Positions 56,793 through 64,000 of a DNA stretch of 64,000 bases are shown here, piece by piece. The DNA is from Microbacterium sp. W4I20 (GTDB taxonomy: Bacteria > Actinomycetota > Actinomycetes > Actinomycetales > Microbacteriaceae), in contig NZ_JAUSYB010000001.1 in assembly GCF_030816505.1 (NCBI RefSeq), positions 124,001 through 188,000 on the forward strand, read 5' to 3'. The notes under the pieces were generated by a model. It searched no databases and was not told where the DNA came from. It saw only the letters and a program-made list of their open reading frames with translations. A program made the position numbers and the translations under genes. Position 1 is the first letter of the stretch. Every line of letters starts with the position of its first letter.

Positions 56793-56974
56793 GGAGGGAC
56801 GAGCATAGATCCGGCATCACCGGGGAGCTCTCGGAAGAACAGCCCTCCCTCGTGAGAGAGCGGGCTCAGTAGAACCGAGCGGGGCAGGCCCGTCACAGCC
56901 GTAGTGAGAGTGGCCCGCCGTGAGGCGCGCACGCGAGGTGGTACCGCGGTCCGCGAGGGTCGTCCTCGCAGGAG
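56793..56974 (+). promoter_or_regulatory. T-box riboswitch (ileS leader, short Stem I)
   Basis: Stem I closes by GGAGGG (56793-56798) with CCCTCC (56843-56848) and is unusually short. The likely specifier is ATC (Ile) at 56809-56811, beside the CCGG-CATCA-CCGG hairpin. The T-box consensus GAGGTGGTACCGCGG lies at 56935-56949 and binds the uncharged tRNA acceptor end. A GCGAGG/CCTCGC hairpin (56953-56969) with GGAG directly after it lies downstream; in actinobacteria such leaders usually act on translation. Uncharged tRNA-Ile would turn ileS on. Confidence 0.85.
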
Positions 56975-57004
56975 CATCCGCCACGACGATCACTGCGAGA
57001 CGAT

Positions 57005-60000
57005 ATGACCTACCCGCGTTCCTCCTTCGGACCCGCCGCCGACGCTTCGACAGGCTCAGCGACCGCCGCCGCCGTCGCGCCCAGCCCCCGCTTCCCGCAG
57101 ATCGAGGAGGAGGTGCTCGACTTCTGGAAGACGGATGATACGTTCCGCGCCTCGATCGAGCAGCGCGAGGGCTCGCCCGAGTGGGTGTTCTACGACGGTC
57201 CGCCGTTCGCCAACGGCCTTCCCCACTACGGTCACCTGCTCACCGGGTATGCCAAGGACGTGTTCCCGCGCTTCCAGACCATGATCGGCCACAAGGTCGA
57301 CCGCGTCTTCGGTTGGGACACCCACGGGCTCCCCGCCGAGCTCGAGGCGATGAAGCAGCTCGGCATCACCGAGAAGAGCGAGATCGAGGCCATGGGCATC
57401 GACGTCTTCAACGACAAGGCGAAGAACTCGGTGCTCGCTTACACGCACGAGTGGCAGGACTACGTCACGCGTCAGGCTCGCTGGGTCGACTTCGACCGCG
57501 GCTACAAGACCCTCGACCTCGGGTACATGGAGAGCGTGCTCTGGGCCTTCAAGACCCTGTACGACAAGAACCTGGCCTACGAGGGCTACCGCGTGCTGCC
57601 GTACTGCTGGCGTGACGAGACGCCGCTGAGCGCGCACGAACTCCGCATGGACGACGACGTGTACCAGATGCGTCAGGACCCCTCCGTCACGGTCACGTTC
57701 CCCCTGACCGGCGCGAAGGCCGAGTCGCTCGGACTCACCGGCGTGCGCGCCCTCGCCTGGACGACCACGCCCTGGACCCTGCCGACGAACCTCGCGCTCG
57801 CCGTCGGACCCGACATCGAGTACGTCGTGCTCCCCGCCGGACCGAACGGTGCAGCCGACGTGCACCAGACGCCGGGAACGACGGATGCCGCTGTCGAGGC
57901 CTCCGCGCACCGCTACCTCCTCGCCCGTGAACTGCTCGGCGGCTACGCGAAGGATCTCGGCTACGAGAGTGCCGAGGACGCGCTCGCCGCGGTCGACGCG
58001 ACGCTTCGCGGCGCCGAGCTGCAGGACGTCACGTACGACCGGCTCTTCGACTACTACGCCGACGAAGAGACCTACGGCACGCAGAACGCCTGGCGCATCC
58101 TCGTCGACGACTACGTCACCACCACCGACGGCACCGGCATCGTCCATCAGGCTCCGGCCTTCGGTGAGGACGACCTCCGCGTCGCCGGAGCCGCCGGCAT
58201 CCCCACGATCCTCTCGCTCGACGACGGCGGACGTTTCCTCCCGAACGTCAGCGACGTCGCCGGAGAGCTGTGGATGGAGGCGAACACTCCGCTGGTCCGC
58301 ATCATCCGCGACAACGGGCGTCTCGTGCGCCTGCAGAGCTATGAGCACTCGTACCCGCACTGCTGGCGCTGCCGGAACCCCCTGATCTACAAGGCGGTGT
58401 CGAGCTGGTTCATCCGCGTCACCGACATCAAGGACGATATGCTCGCGAACAACGAGCAGATCACCTGGGTGCCGGAGAACGTCAAGCACGGGCAGTTCGG
58501 CAAGTGGCTCGAGGGCGCGCGCGACTGGTCGATCAGCCGCAACCGCTACTGGGGCTCGCCGATCCCGATCTGGAAGAGCGACGACCCCGAGTACCCGCGT
58601 GTCGACGCCTACGGATCGCTGGCGGACATGGAGCGCGACTTCGGCACGCTGCCGCGCAACCCCGAGGGCGAGATCGACCTGCACCGGCCGTACATCGACG
58701 ACCTCACGCGGCCGAACCCCGACGACCCCACGGGGAAGTCCACCATGCGGCGCATCGAGGACGTCTTCGACGTGTGGTTCGACTCGGGATCGATGCCCTA
58801 CGCGCAGGTGCACTACCCGTTCGAGAACCAGGAATGGTTCGACTCGCACGCGCCGGCGGACTTCATCGTCGAGTACATCGGGCAGACCCGCGGCTGGTTC
58901 TACGTCATGCACGTGCTCTCGACCGCGCTGTTCGACCGTCCGGCGTTCACCGGTGTGAGCTGCCATGGCATCGTGCTCGGCAGCGACGGCTACAAGATGT
59001 CCGAAGTCGCTGCGCAACTATCCCGACGTCAGCGAGGTGCTCGATCGCGACGGCTCCGACGCGATGCGCTGGTTCCTGATGTCGAGCTCCGTGCTGCGCG
59101 GTGGCAACCTCGCCGTTACCGAGGAGGGCATCCGGGCCGGCGTCCGCGAGTTCCTGCTGCCGCTGTGGAACTCGTGGTACTTCTTCGCGACCTACGCGAA
59201 CGCTTCGGGCGCCGACGGATACGAGGCGTCCTGGCGCACGGATTCGACCGACGTGCTCGACAGGTACATCCTGGCTCGGCTCGGCGACCTCGTCCGCGAG
59301 GTCAGAGCCGATCTGGAAGGGCTCGACTCCACCACGGCATCCGCTCGCCTGCGCGACTTCGCCGAGGTGCTGACGAACTGGTACATCCGGCGATCGCGCG
59401 ACCGTTTCTGGGTGGGAGTGACCGCTGACCCGAAGAGTCGCGAGGCGTTCGACACGCTCTACACCGTGCTGGAGACGCTGACCCGCGTCGCCGCTCCGCT
59501 GGTGCCGCTGGTCAGCGAACGCGTCTGGCAGGGCCTCACCGGCGGACGCAGCGTGCACCTGCAGGACTGGCCGGATGCTGAAGCGTTCCCCGCCGCAGAT
59601 GACATCCGCGATGCGATGGATGCCGTCCGTGAGCTCTCGAGCGTGGGCAACGCCCTGCGCAAGAAGGAGAAGCTCCGGGTGCGCCTGCCGCTCGCACGTC
59701 TGACGGTCGTCTCGCCGCTGGCCGGCGGTCTCGCGCAGTTCGAGGACATCCTGCGGGAAGAGCTCAACGTCAAGGCCGTCGAGCTCGTCGGCCAGCAGGA
59801 CACCACGGCCGCCGAGTACGGCATCACGCACCGCTTGAGCGTCAACGCCCGTGCCGCCGGTCCGCGCCTCGGAAAGAACGTGCAGACGGTGATCAAGGCC
59901 GCGAAGGCCGGCGACTGGTTGGAGGTCGACGGCGTCGTCACCGCGGGCGGACTCGCCCTGGAGCCCGCCGAGTACGACCTCGCGCTCGAGACGACGGGCC

Positions 60001-60413
60001 GGCCGGAGGGCGAGGCTCTGGCCATCGTCCCCTCGGGTGGGTTCGTGCTGCTCGACACGCAGACGACGCCGGAGCTCGAGGCCGAGGGTCTCGCCCGCGA
60101 CGCGATCCGCGTCGTACAGGAGGCACGTAAGAACGCCGGCCTCGACGTGAGCGACCGCATCGTGCTCGCCCTCAACGCCGCGCCCGCAGAGGCGGCTGCC
60201 CTCGAGGTGCACGCCGACCTGATCGCGGCCGAGACACTGGCGGTCGCCTTCGCCGTGCAGGCGACGGACGACATCGAGACGCTGGTCGATGAGGTCGGCA
60301 GTCCCGGTGACGGCGTGTTCCGCTCCGGCGCCCGCGCGCTGGGCTCCGGCAAGGCGCCGATCATCGTCACGATCGATGCGACCGCGGTCGTCAGCGAAGG
60401 GGCAGCCTCATGA
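57005..60413 (+). CDS. ileS: isoleucine--tRNA ligase, interrupted by an apparent 1-nt frameshift in KMSKS
   Basis: This class I synthetase of the long actinobacterial type would be 1135 residues if corrected. The 5' part has the HIGH-type motif [13 protein letters not shown] and the editing domain up to GSDGYKMS (59002). The extra G at 59003 breaks [15 protein letters not shown], which resumes in the next frame and continues to 60413 with the anticodon domain. Restoring TCC AAG TCG gives the intact KMSKS. A 20-bp dispersed repeat lies in the N-terminal coding region. It is regulated by the T-box upstream and overlaps folC by 4 nt. Confidence 0.88.
57045..57064 (+). repeat. short dispersed repeat, copy 2, inside ileS coding sequence
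   Basis: CTTCGACAGGCTCAGCGACC, 18 of 20 identical to the copy at 17550-17569, encodes residues near 14-20 of IleS (within DASTGSAT). It lies in the variable N-terminal extension before the conserved [15 protein letters not shown] start, so an insertion there would be tolerated. Confidence 0.5.
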
Positions 60414-61762
60414 GTGATCGCGAACGGGCGGATGCCGTCTACGAGACGCTCCTCGGCCGGGCGGGGGAGCGCTGGGTGCAGCCGCGCAAGGAGCGCACCG
60501 CGCGCATCCTCGCCTTCCTCGACGACCCGCAGCGCACCTACCGCGTCGTGCACATCACCGGCACGAACGGCAAGACCTCCACGGCCCGGATCATCGAGAG
60601 CCTGCTCCGCGCGCACGATCTGCGCACCGGACTGTTCACCAGCCCGCACCTGGAGCGGTTCACCGAGCGCATCATGATCGACGGCGAGCCGATCGCGGAT
60701 GCCGCCGTCGCCGACGCCTGGGATGAGATCGAACCGTTCGTCGACATCGTGGATGCAGAGCTCGAGGCAGCAGGCGACGCCCCGCTGACCTTCTTCGAGC
60801 TGCTCACCGTGCTCGCCTTCGTGGCGGCATCCGACGCTCCCATCGATGTGCTGGTGCTCGAAGTGGGCATGGGCGGGGAGTGGGACTCGACCAACACCGC
60901 CGATGGCGACGTCGCGGTGTTCGCGCCCATCGACATCGACCACGCGGATCGCCTCGGCAGCACGATCGCCGAGATCGCCGAGGTCAAGGCGGGCATCATC
61001 AAGGAGGGTGCTGCCGTCGTCTCGGCCCAGCAGCCGCCGGAGGCCGCGGAAGTGCTGCGACGCGTCGCAGCGGAGAAGAACGCGACGATCGCCTTCGAGG
61101 GCGAGGAGTTCGGACTGGCCGAGCAGAAGCTCGCGGTGGGCGGCCAGCTGCTCACCATCCGCGGACTCGCGGGAGAGTACGTCGAGGAGTACCTGCCGCT
61201 CTACGGCGCACACCAGGGGCACAATGCCGCTCTCGCCGTCGCCGCGGTCGAGTCGCTGATCGGAGGCGCGTCGCAGCGCATCGCGGGCGACATCATCTCC
61301 GACGGGCTCCAGGCCGCGACCTCGCCGGGTCGGCTTCAGCTGCTCGGGGTCGCGCCGACCGTCGTGGTCGACGCCGCACACAACCCGCACGGCGCCAAGG
61401 CCCTCGTGCAGGCGCTGGACGACAGCTTCGACTTCGACGAGTGGGGTCTGGTGCTGGGCGTGCTGTCCGACAAGGATGCCGCGGGCATCGTCGCGCAGCT
61501 CGCTCCCGCGGTCGCGCACGTCTTCGCCACGGCGCCGGACTCCGAACGGGCCAACGATGCCGACGTCATCGCCGACCTGGTCGAGCAGACCGAGACCCGC
61601 GCCACCGTGCATCCCTCGCTGGCCGATGCCGCCGACGCCGCGCGCGAATGGGCGGCGTCGTCGGATCGTCGTGCGGTGGTGATCGCCGGTTCCGTGGTTC
61701 TCGCCGGCGAGGCGATCGCTCTGGCCGAGGAAGAGGATTGGAAGTCCGGGTGGCGCGCATGA
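60410..61762 (+). CDS. folC: bifunctional folylpolyglutamate synthase / dihydrofolate synthase
   Basis: This 450-residue Mur-ligase-family enzyme adds glutamates to folates and in many bacteria also makes dihydrofolate. The ATP P-loop is HITGTNGKTSTARI (about residues 46-59), with the substrate region LFTSPHLERFTERI, the conserved LEVGMGGEWDSTN and the C-terminal VVDAAHNPHGAKALV. The ATG overlaps the ileS stop. The chain ileS-folC-DUF4233-ndk is common in actinobacteria. Confidence 0.95.
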   Translation: MSDRERADAVYETLLGRAGERWVQPRKERTARILAFLDDPQRTYRVVHITGTNGKTSTARIIESLLRAHDLRTGLFTSPHLERFTERIMIDGEPIADAAVADAWDEIEPFVDIVDAELEAAGDAPLTFFELLTVLAFVAASDAPIDVLVLEVGMGGEWDSTNTADGDVAVFAPIDIDHADRLGSTIAEIAEVKAGIIKEGAAVVSAQQPPEAAEVLRRVAAEKNATIAFEGEEFGLAEQKLAVGGQLLTIRGLAGEYVEEYLPLYGAHQGHNAALAVAAVESLIGGASQRIAGDIISDGLQAATSPGRLQLLGVAPTVVVDAAHNPHGAKALVQALDDSFDFDEWGLVLGVLSDKDAAGIVAQLAPAVAHVFATAPDSERANDADVIADLVEQTETRATVHPSLADAADAAREWAASSDRRAVVIAGSVVLAGEAIALAEEEDWKSGWRA

Positions 61763-62181
61763 GTTCCGATGCCGCTCCCGCGCCCGCGCCGCGCACGCCG
61801 CGCCCGCCGCGCACCCTGGTGCAGAAGCTCGCGCCCGTGGTGCTCGGCTTCGAGGCGATCGTCGTCTTCCTCGCGGGGCTGACGATCTTCGGCCTGAAGG
61901 CCCTCCCCGCCGGGATCGAGCCCTGGTGGGCGATCGTCGCCGGCGGTGTGGTCGGTCTCTTCTGCATCGTCGTGGCGGGATCGATCACGAGGCCCTGGGC
62001 CATCCCCGCCGGATGGGTGATCCAGGTGCTCATCGCCCTGTCCGCCCTCCTCGTGCCCGCCATCCTGCTCGCCGTCCTGGTTTTCGGTGGGATGTGGGCG
62101 TATGCGACGATCGTGGGGGCTCGACTGGATGCACGACTTCCCGCGAAGCCCTCGACCGAGACTCAGACAGAGAGTGAATGA
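61759..62181 (+). CDS. DUF4233 domain membrane protein
   Basis: This 140-residue protein has about four membrane helices (VLGFEAIVVFLAGLTIFGLK, IVAGGVVGLFCIVVAGS, IPAGWVIQVLIALSALLVPA, ILLAVLVFGGMWAYATIVGA) after an Ala/Pro-rich N-terminus. DUF4233 is typically found between folC and ndk in actinobacteria, as here. The ATG overlaps folC as ATGA. Function unknown. Confidence 0.85.
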   Translation: MSSDAAPAPAPRTPRPPRTLVQKLAPVVLGFEAIVVFLAGLTIFGLKALPAGIEPWWAIVAGGVVGLFCIVVAGSITRPWAIPAGWVIQVLIALSALLVPAILLAVLVFGGMWAYATIVGARLDARLPAKPSTETQTESE

Positions 62182-62182
62182 C

Positions 62183-62599
62183 ATGGCCACCGAAGAGACA
62201 CTCGTCCTCGTCAAGCCCGACGGCGTCGCCCGCGGACTCACCGGCGCGATTCTCGCGCGTATCGAAGCGAAGGGTTACGCGCTCGTCGACATCCGCCTCG
62301 TGGACCCCGACCGCGACGTGCTCGCCGCCCACTACGCCGAGCACGAGGGAAAGCCGTTCTACGAGCCGCTGCTCGAGTTCATGCTCTCCGGCCCGTCGGT
62401 CGCCATCCGACTCGCGGGCAACCGGGTGATCGAGGGCTTCCGCTCGCTCGCCGGCACCACCGACCCGACGACCGCGGCACCCGGCACGATCCGCGGCGAC
62501 TTCGGCCGCGACTGGGGCCTCAAGGTGCAGCAGAACCTCGTGCACGGCTCGGACAGCCCCGAGTCGGCTGCGCGCGAACTCGGCATCTGGTTCGACTGA
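62183..62599 (+). CDS. ndk: nucleoside-diphosphate kinase
   Basis: This 138-residue enzyme equalises NTP and dNTP pools by phosphate transfer through a histidine. The catalytic His is in QQNLVHGSDSPESA, and the fold signature ETLVLVKPDGVARGLTG at the N-terminus is intact. Length is normal. The ATG is 1 bp after the DUF4233 stop, and a strong terminator follows. Confidence 0.97.
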   Translation: MATEETLVLVKPDGVARGLTGAILARIEAKGYALVDIRLVDPDRDVLAAHYAEHEGKPFYEPLLEFMLSGPSVAIRLAGNRVIEGFRSLAGTTDPTTAAPGTIRGDFGRDWGLKVQQNLVHGSDSPESAARELGIWFD

Positions 62600-62610
62600 G
62601 ACCACTCGCG

Positions 62611-62645
62611 CGAAAGCCCGCTCCCTCCGTGGGGGCGGGCTTTCG
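62611..62645. terminator. terminator after ndk
   Basis: A 15-bp stem (62611-62625 with 62631-62645) contains CGAAAGCCCGC and GCGGGCTTTCG with one G-U pair and a TCCGT loop. It lies between convergent ndk and VKOR genes and can serve both strands. Confidence 0.85.
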
Positions 62646-62660
62646 TCGTCCGGGGGAGAG

Positions 62661-63278
62661 TCAGAACAGGATGCGGACCATCTCGCCGAGGAAGTCGATA
62701 CCGCGCAGCTGGATCAGCAGGATGATGAACGCATACGCGAGGATCGTCGCGAGCGGCACCCAGACCATCGCCTTCTCCGCGGTCGCCCTGGCCTTCTCGT
62801 TCCGGGTGAAGGTGCCGTTGCGCGTGAGATGCACCATCGTGGCGAAGAAGGTCGGGATCACCACTGCCCAGGTGACCATGCACCACGGGCAGAGCACGCC
62901 GAGGTTGGGTGCGTAGAGACTCTGGCCGATGAGCCAGCAGACGAAGACGAAGGACCCCGTGATCCCGGCGCCGAAGACCGCCCAGAACCACCGGGGGAAC
63001 TGCGCTCCCGCGAGCACGGCCACGCCGACGACGAGGGGCGCCATCCAGCCGGTGAGTCCGAGGAGCGGGTTGGGGAAGCCGAACAGCTCACCCTGCCACG
63101 ACCCCAGGTTGGTGGTGCACTGGACGAACGGGCTCAGATCACAGGCGAGCGCTTCCTTCGGATTCTCCAGAAGGATGAACTTCTCGACCGTGAGTTGGAA
63201 GGCGGCGAACCAGCCGACGACGCTCGCGATGATCAGCCAGACGGCGTAGACGACGGGGCGGGTGCGCTGCTCGCTCAT
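62661..63278 (-). CDS. vitamin K epoxide reductase family protein (VKOR)
   Basis: This 205-residue membrane protein has about five helices and all four catalytic cysteines: the loop pair Cys46 and Cys54 (ACDLSPFVQCTT) and the CPWC active site (Cys130, Cys133). Bacterial VKORs reoxidise a DsbA-like partner using quinone and so drive disulfide formation in secreted proteins. The next gene upstream is the RNase E-like gene, divergent from it. The partner thioredoxin-like protein is not in the window. Confidence 0.9.
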   Translation of the reverse strand: MSEQRTRPVVYAVWLIIASVVGWFAAFQLTVEKFILLENPKEALACDLSPFVQCTTNLGSWQGELFGFPNPLLGLTGWMAPLVVGVAVLAGAQFPRWFWAVFGAGITGSFVFVCWLIGQSLYAPNLGVLCPWCMVTWAVVIPTFFATMVHLTRNGTFTRNEKARATAEKAMVWVPLATILAYAFIILLIQLRGIDFLGEMVRILF

Positions 63279-63373
63279 GGGGTGATTATCTCAGTGGGAG
63301 CTATGGAAGTCGGGAGAACGGGCCGGTGAAAACGCGGGCTCGACGGCGTGATGCCGTAATCGGGGCGACTTGG

Positions 63374-63382
63374 TGCGATAAT
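63374..63382 (+). promoter_or_regulatory. extended -10 promoter of the RNase E-like gene
   Basis: TGCGATAAT (63374-63382) is a TGn-extended -10 with GATAAT as the core, about 180 bp before the coding start. The -35 region is poor, which is normal for extended -10 promoters. It implies a long 5' leader that holds two strong hairpins. Confidence 0.5.
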
Positions 63383-63491
63383 GGCCTGTGATGCGATGAC
63401 CGGCGCCGCCGTGACACGCATCGACGCAGACTTCGGGGCCCCATGCCCCACGCGATCAGAGCCATGAGCCGGTCGCACGCCGATTGAGTTC

Positions 63492-63544
63492 GCGGCACCC
63501 GCGGGTGCCGCATGAGATTTCGCGAAGGCACCTGGTGCCTCGCG
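63492..63544 (+). other. two hairpins in the leader of the RNase E-like gene
   Basis: GCGGCACCCGCGGGTGCCGC (63492-63511) is a perfect 20-bp palindrome. A second hairpin, CGCG-AAGGCACC-T-GGTGCCT-CGCG (63521-63543), follows with one bulge. The GCAGGGAGCAAG ribosome binding region comes directly after. Structured leaders can let RNase E control its own message; this is inferred. Confidence 0.6.
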
Positions 63545-63561
63545 CAGGGAGCAAGCCAGAG

Positions 63562-64000
63562 ATGGCCGATGAGAACAATGACAACAACATCCCGACCCTC
63601 GACCTCCCGGCTGACGCCGCGGAGCAGCTGACGGAGCCTGACGCTCCTGACGCCGACGTCGTGTCGGAGGCATCCGCCGAGTCTGAGGACGCGGCCGCCG
63701 AGGCTGCGGGGGAAGAGACCGCAGGCGGTTCCGATTCGGACGCCACGGACCTCGCCGAAGCGGAGCTGGCAGCGGATGCCGCGAACAACGCCGCCTCCGC
63801 CCAGGAATCCGATGACGCGCAGAGCGCCGAGCAGACCGACGGCGGTGCAGAGGCGATCGCCGAGGCGCTGATCGCCTCAGATCTCGAGATCGAGTCCGAC
63901 GTGATCTCGACGGATGCTGACGCGCCGGCCGACCAGGAGTCTGCTGCCGACGCCGAGCCCGCTGCCGACACCGAGCCTGCTGCCGAGGCTGAGCCCGCTG
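63562..64000 (+). CDS. RNase E/G family protein, N-terminal acidic region, cut by the window end
   Basis: An open frame of 146 codons runs off the right edge. It begins MADENNDNNIPTLDLPADAA and is strongly acidic and Ala-rich (many EPAAE, DAEPAADTEPA-type repeats), with no folded domain yet. This looks like the disordered N-terminus of actinobacterial RNase E, which usually lies here after ndk and VKOR, before rplU-rpmA. The catalytic domain is beyond the window, so the call is by position and composition only. Confidence 0.6.
   Translation, partial: MADENNDNNIPTLDLPADAAEQLTEPDAPDADVVSEASAESEDAAAEAAGEETAGGSDSDATDLAEAELAADAANNAASAQESDDAQSAEQTDGGAEAIAEALIASDLEIESDVISTDADAPADQESAADAEPAADTEPAAEAEPA

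Overview
This is a 64-kb chromosomal stretch from a high-GC Gram-positive actinobacterium, most likely a Microbacteriaceae such as Microbacterium. The evidence is high GC in nearly every gene, frequent GTG starts and ATGA/GTGA stop-start overlaps, actinobacterial proteins (RbpA, WhiA, tandem ClpP1/ClpP2, a DUF4233 gene between folC and ndk, a four-cysteine VKOR next to an RNase E-like gene) and a short-Stem-I T-box before ileS. The genus is inferred from gene content; no rRNA is present.

Region by region: 1-4.7 kb holds an OhrR-type MarR regulator and a compact MoxR/DUF58/DUF4129 operon that lacks the usual transglutaminase. 4.8-16.1 kb is housekeeping: uvrA-uvrC-rapZ-whiA, sodA, gap-pgk-tpiA, secG, rbpA. 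16.1-31 kb has a secreted-type HEVGH protein, tRNA-Gly and tRNA-Pro, tig, clpP1-clpP2, a SorC-deoC-two-aldehyde-dehydrogenase operon, clpX, and small accessory enzymes ending with an M3 oligopeptidase. 31.1-32.0 kb is an ArsR-type regulator behind a four-half-site nested operator. valS (minus strand) follows with an apparent 1-nt frameshift.

The most distinctive part is 35-54.8 kb: two divergent gene blocks around a 92-bp control region. They encode two complete Opp/Dpp-type peptide importers, an S66 LD-carboxypeptidase, a class-A beta-lactamase-like hydrolase without signal peptide, an M20 deacylase, a GNAT acyltransferase, a SIS protein, an enolase-superfamily N-succinylamino acid racemase/OSBS-like protein, an M19 dipeptidase, a class I glutamine amidotransferase and an S12 serine hydrolase. 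GNAT, racemase and M20 match the three steps of the known D-to-L amino acid conversion through N-succinyl intermediates. With the peptide-cleaving enzymes and importers this suggests a locus for salvaging D-amino-acid peptides, perhaps cell-wall peptides. The family calls are well supported; the integrated pathway is inference.

54.8-57 kb holds a pentapeptide-like protein and a DUF559 gene with an apparent frameshift, both surrounded by short repeats. 57-64 kb is ileS (T-box controlled, apparent frameshift inside KMSKS), folC, DUF4233, ndk, VKOR and the start of an RNase E-like gene.

Three genes (valS, ileS, DUF559) each carry a single extra G/C. Because two of them should be essential, sequencing or assembly error is the first explanation to test.
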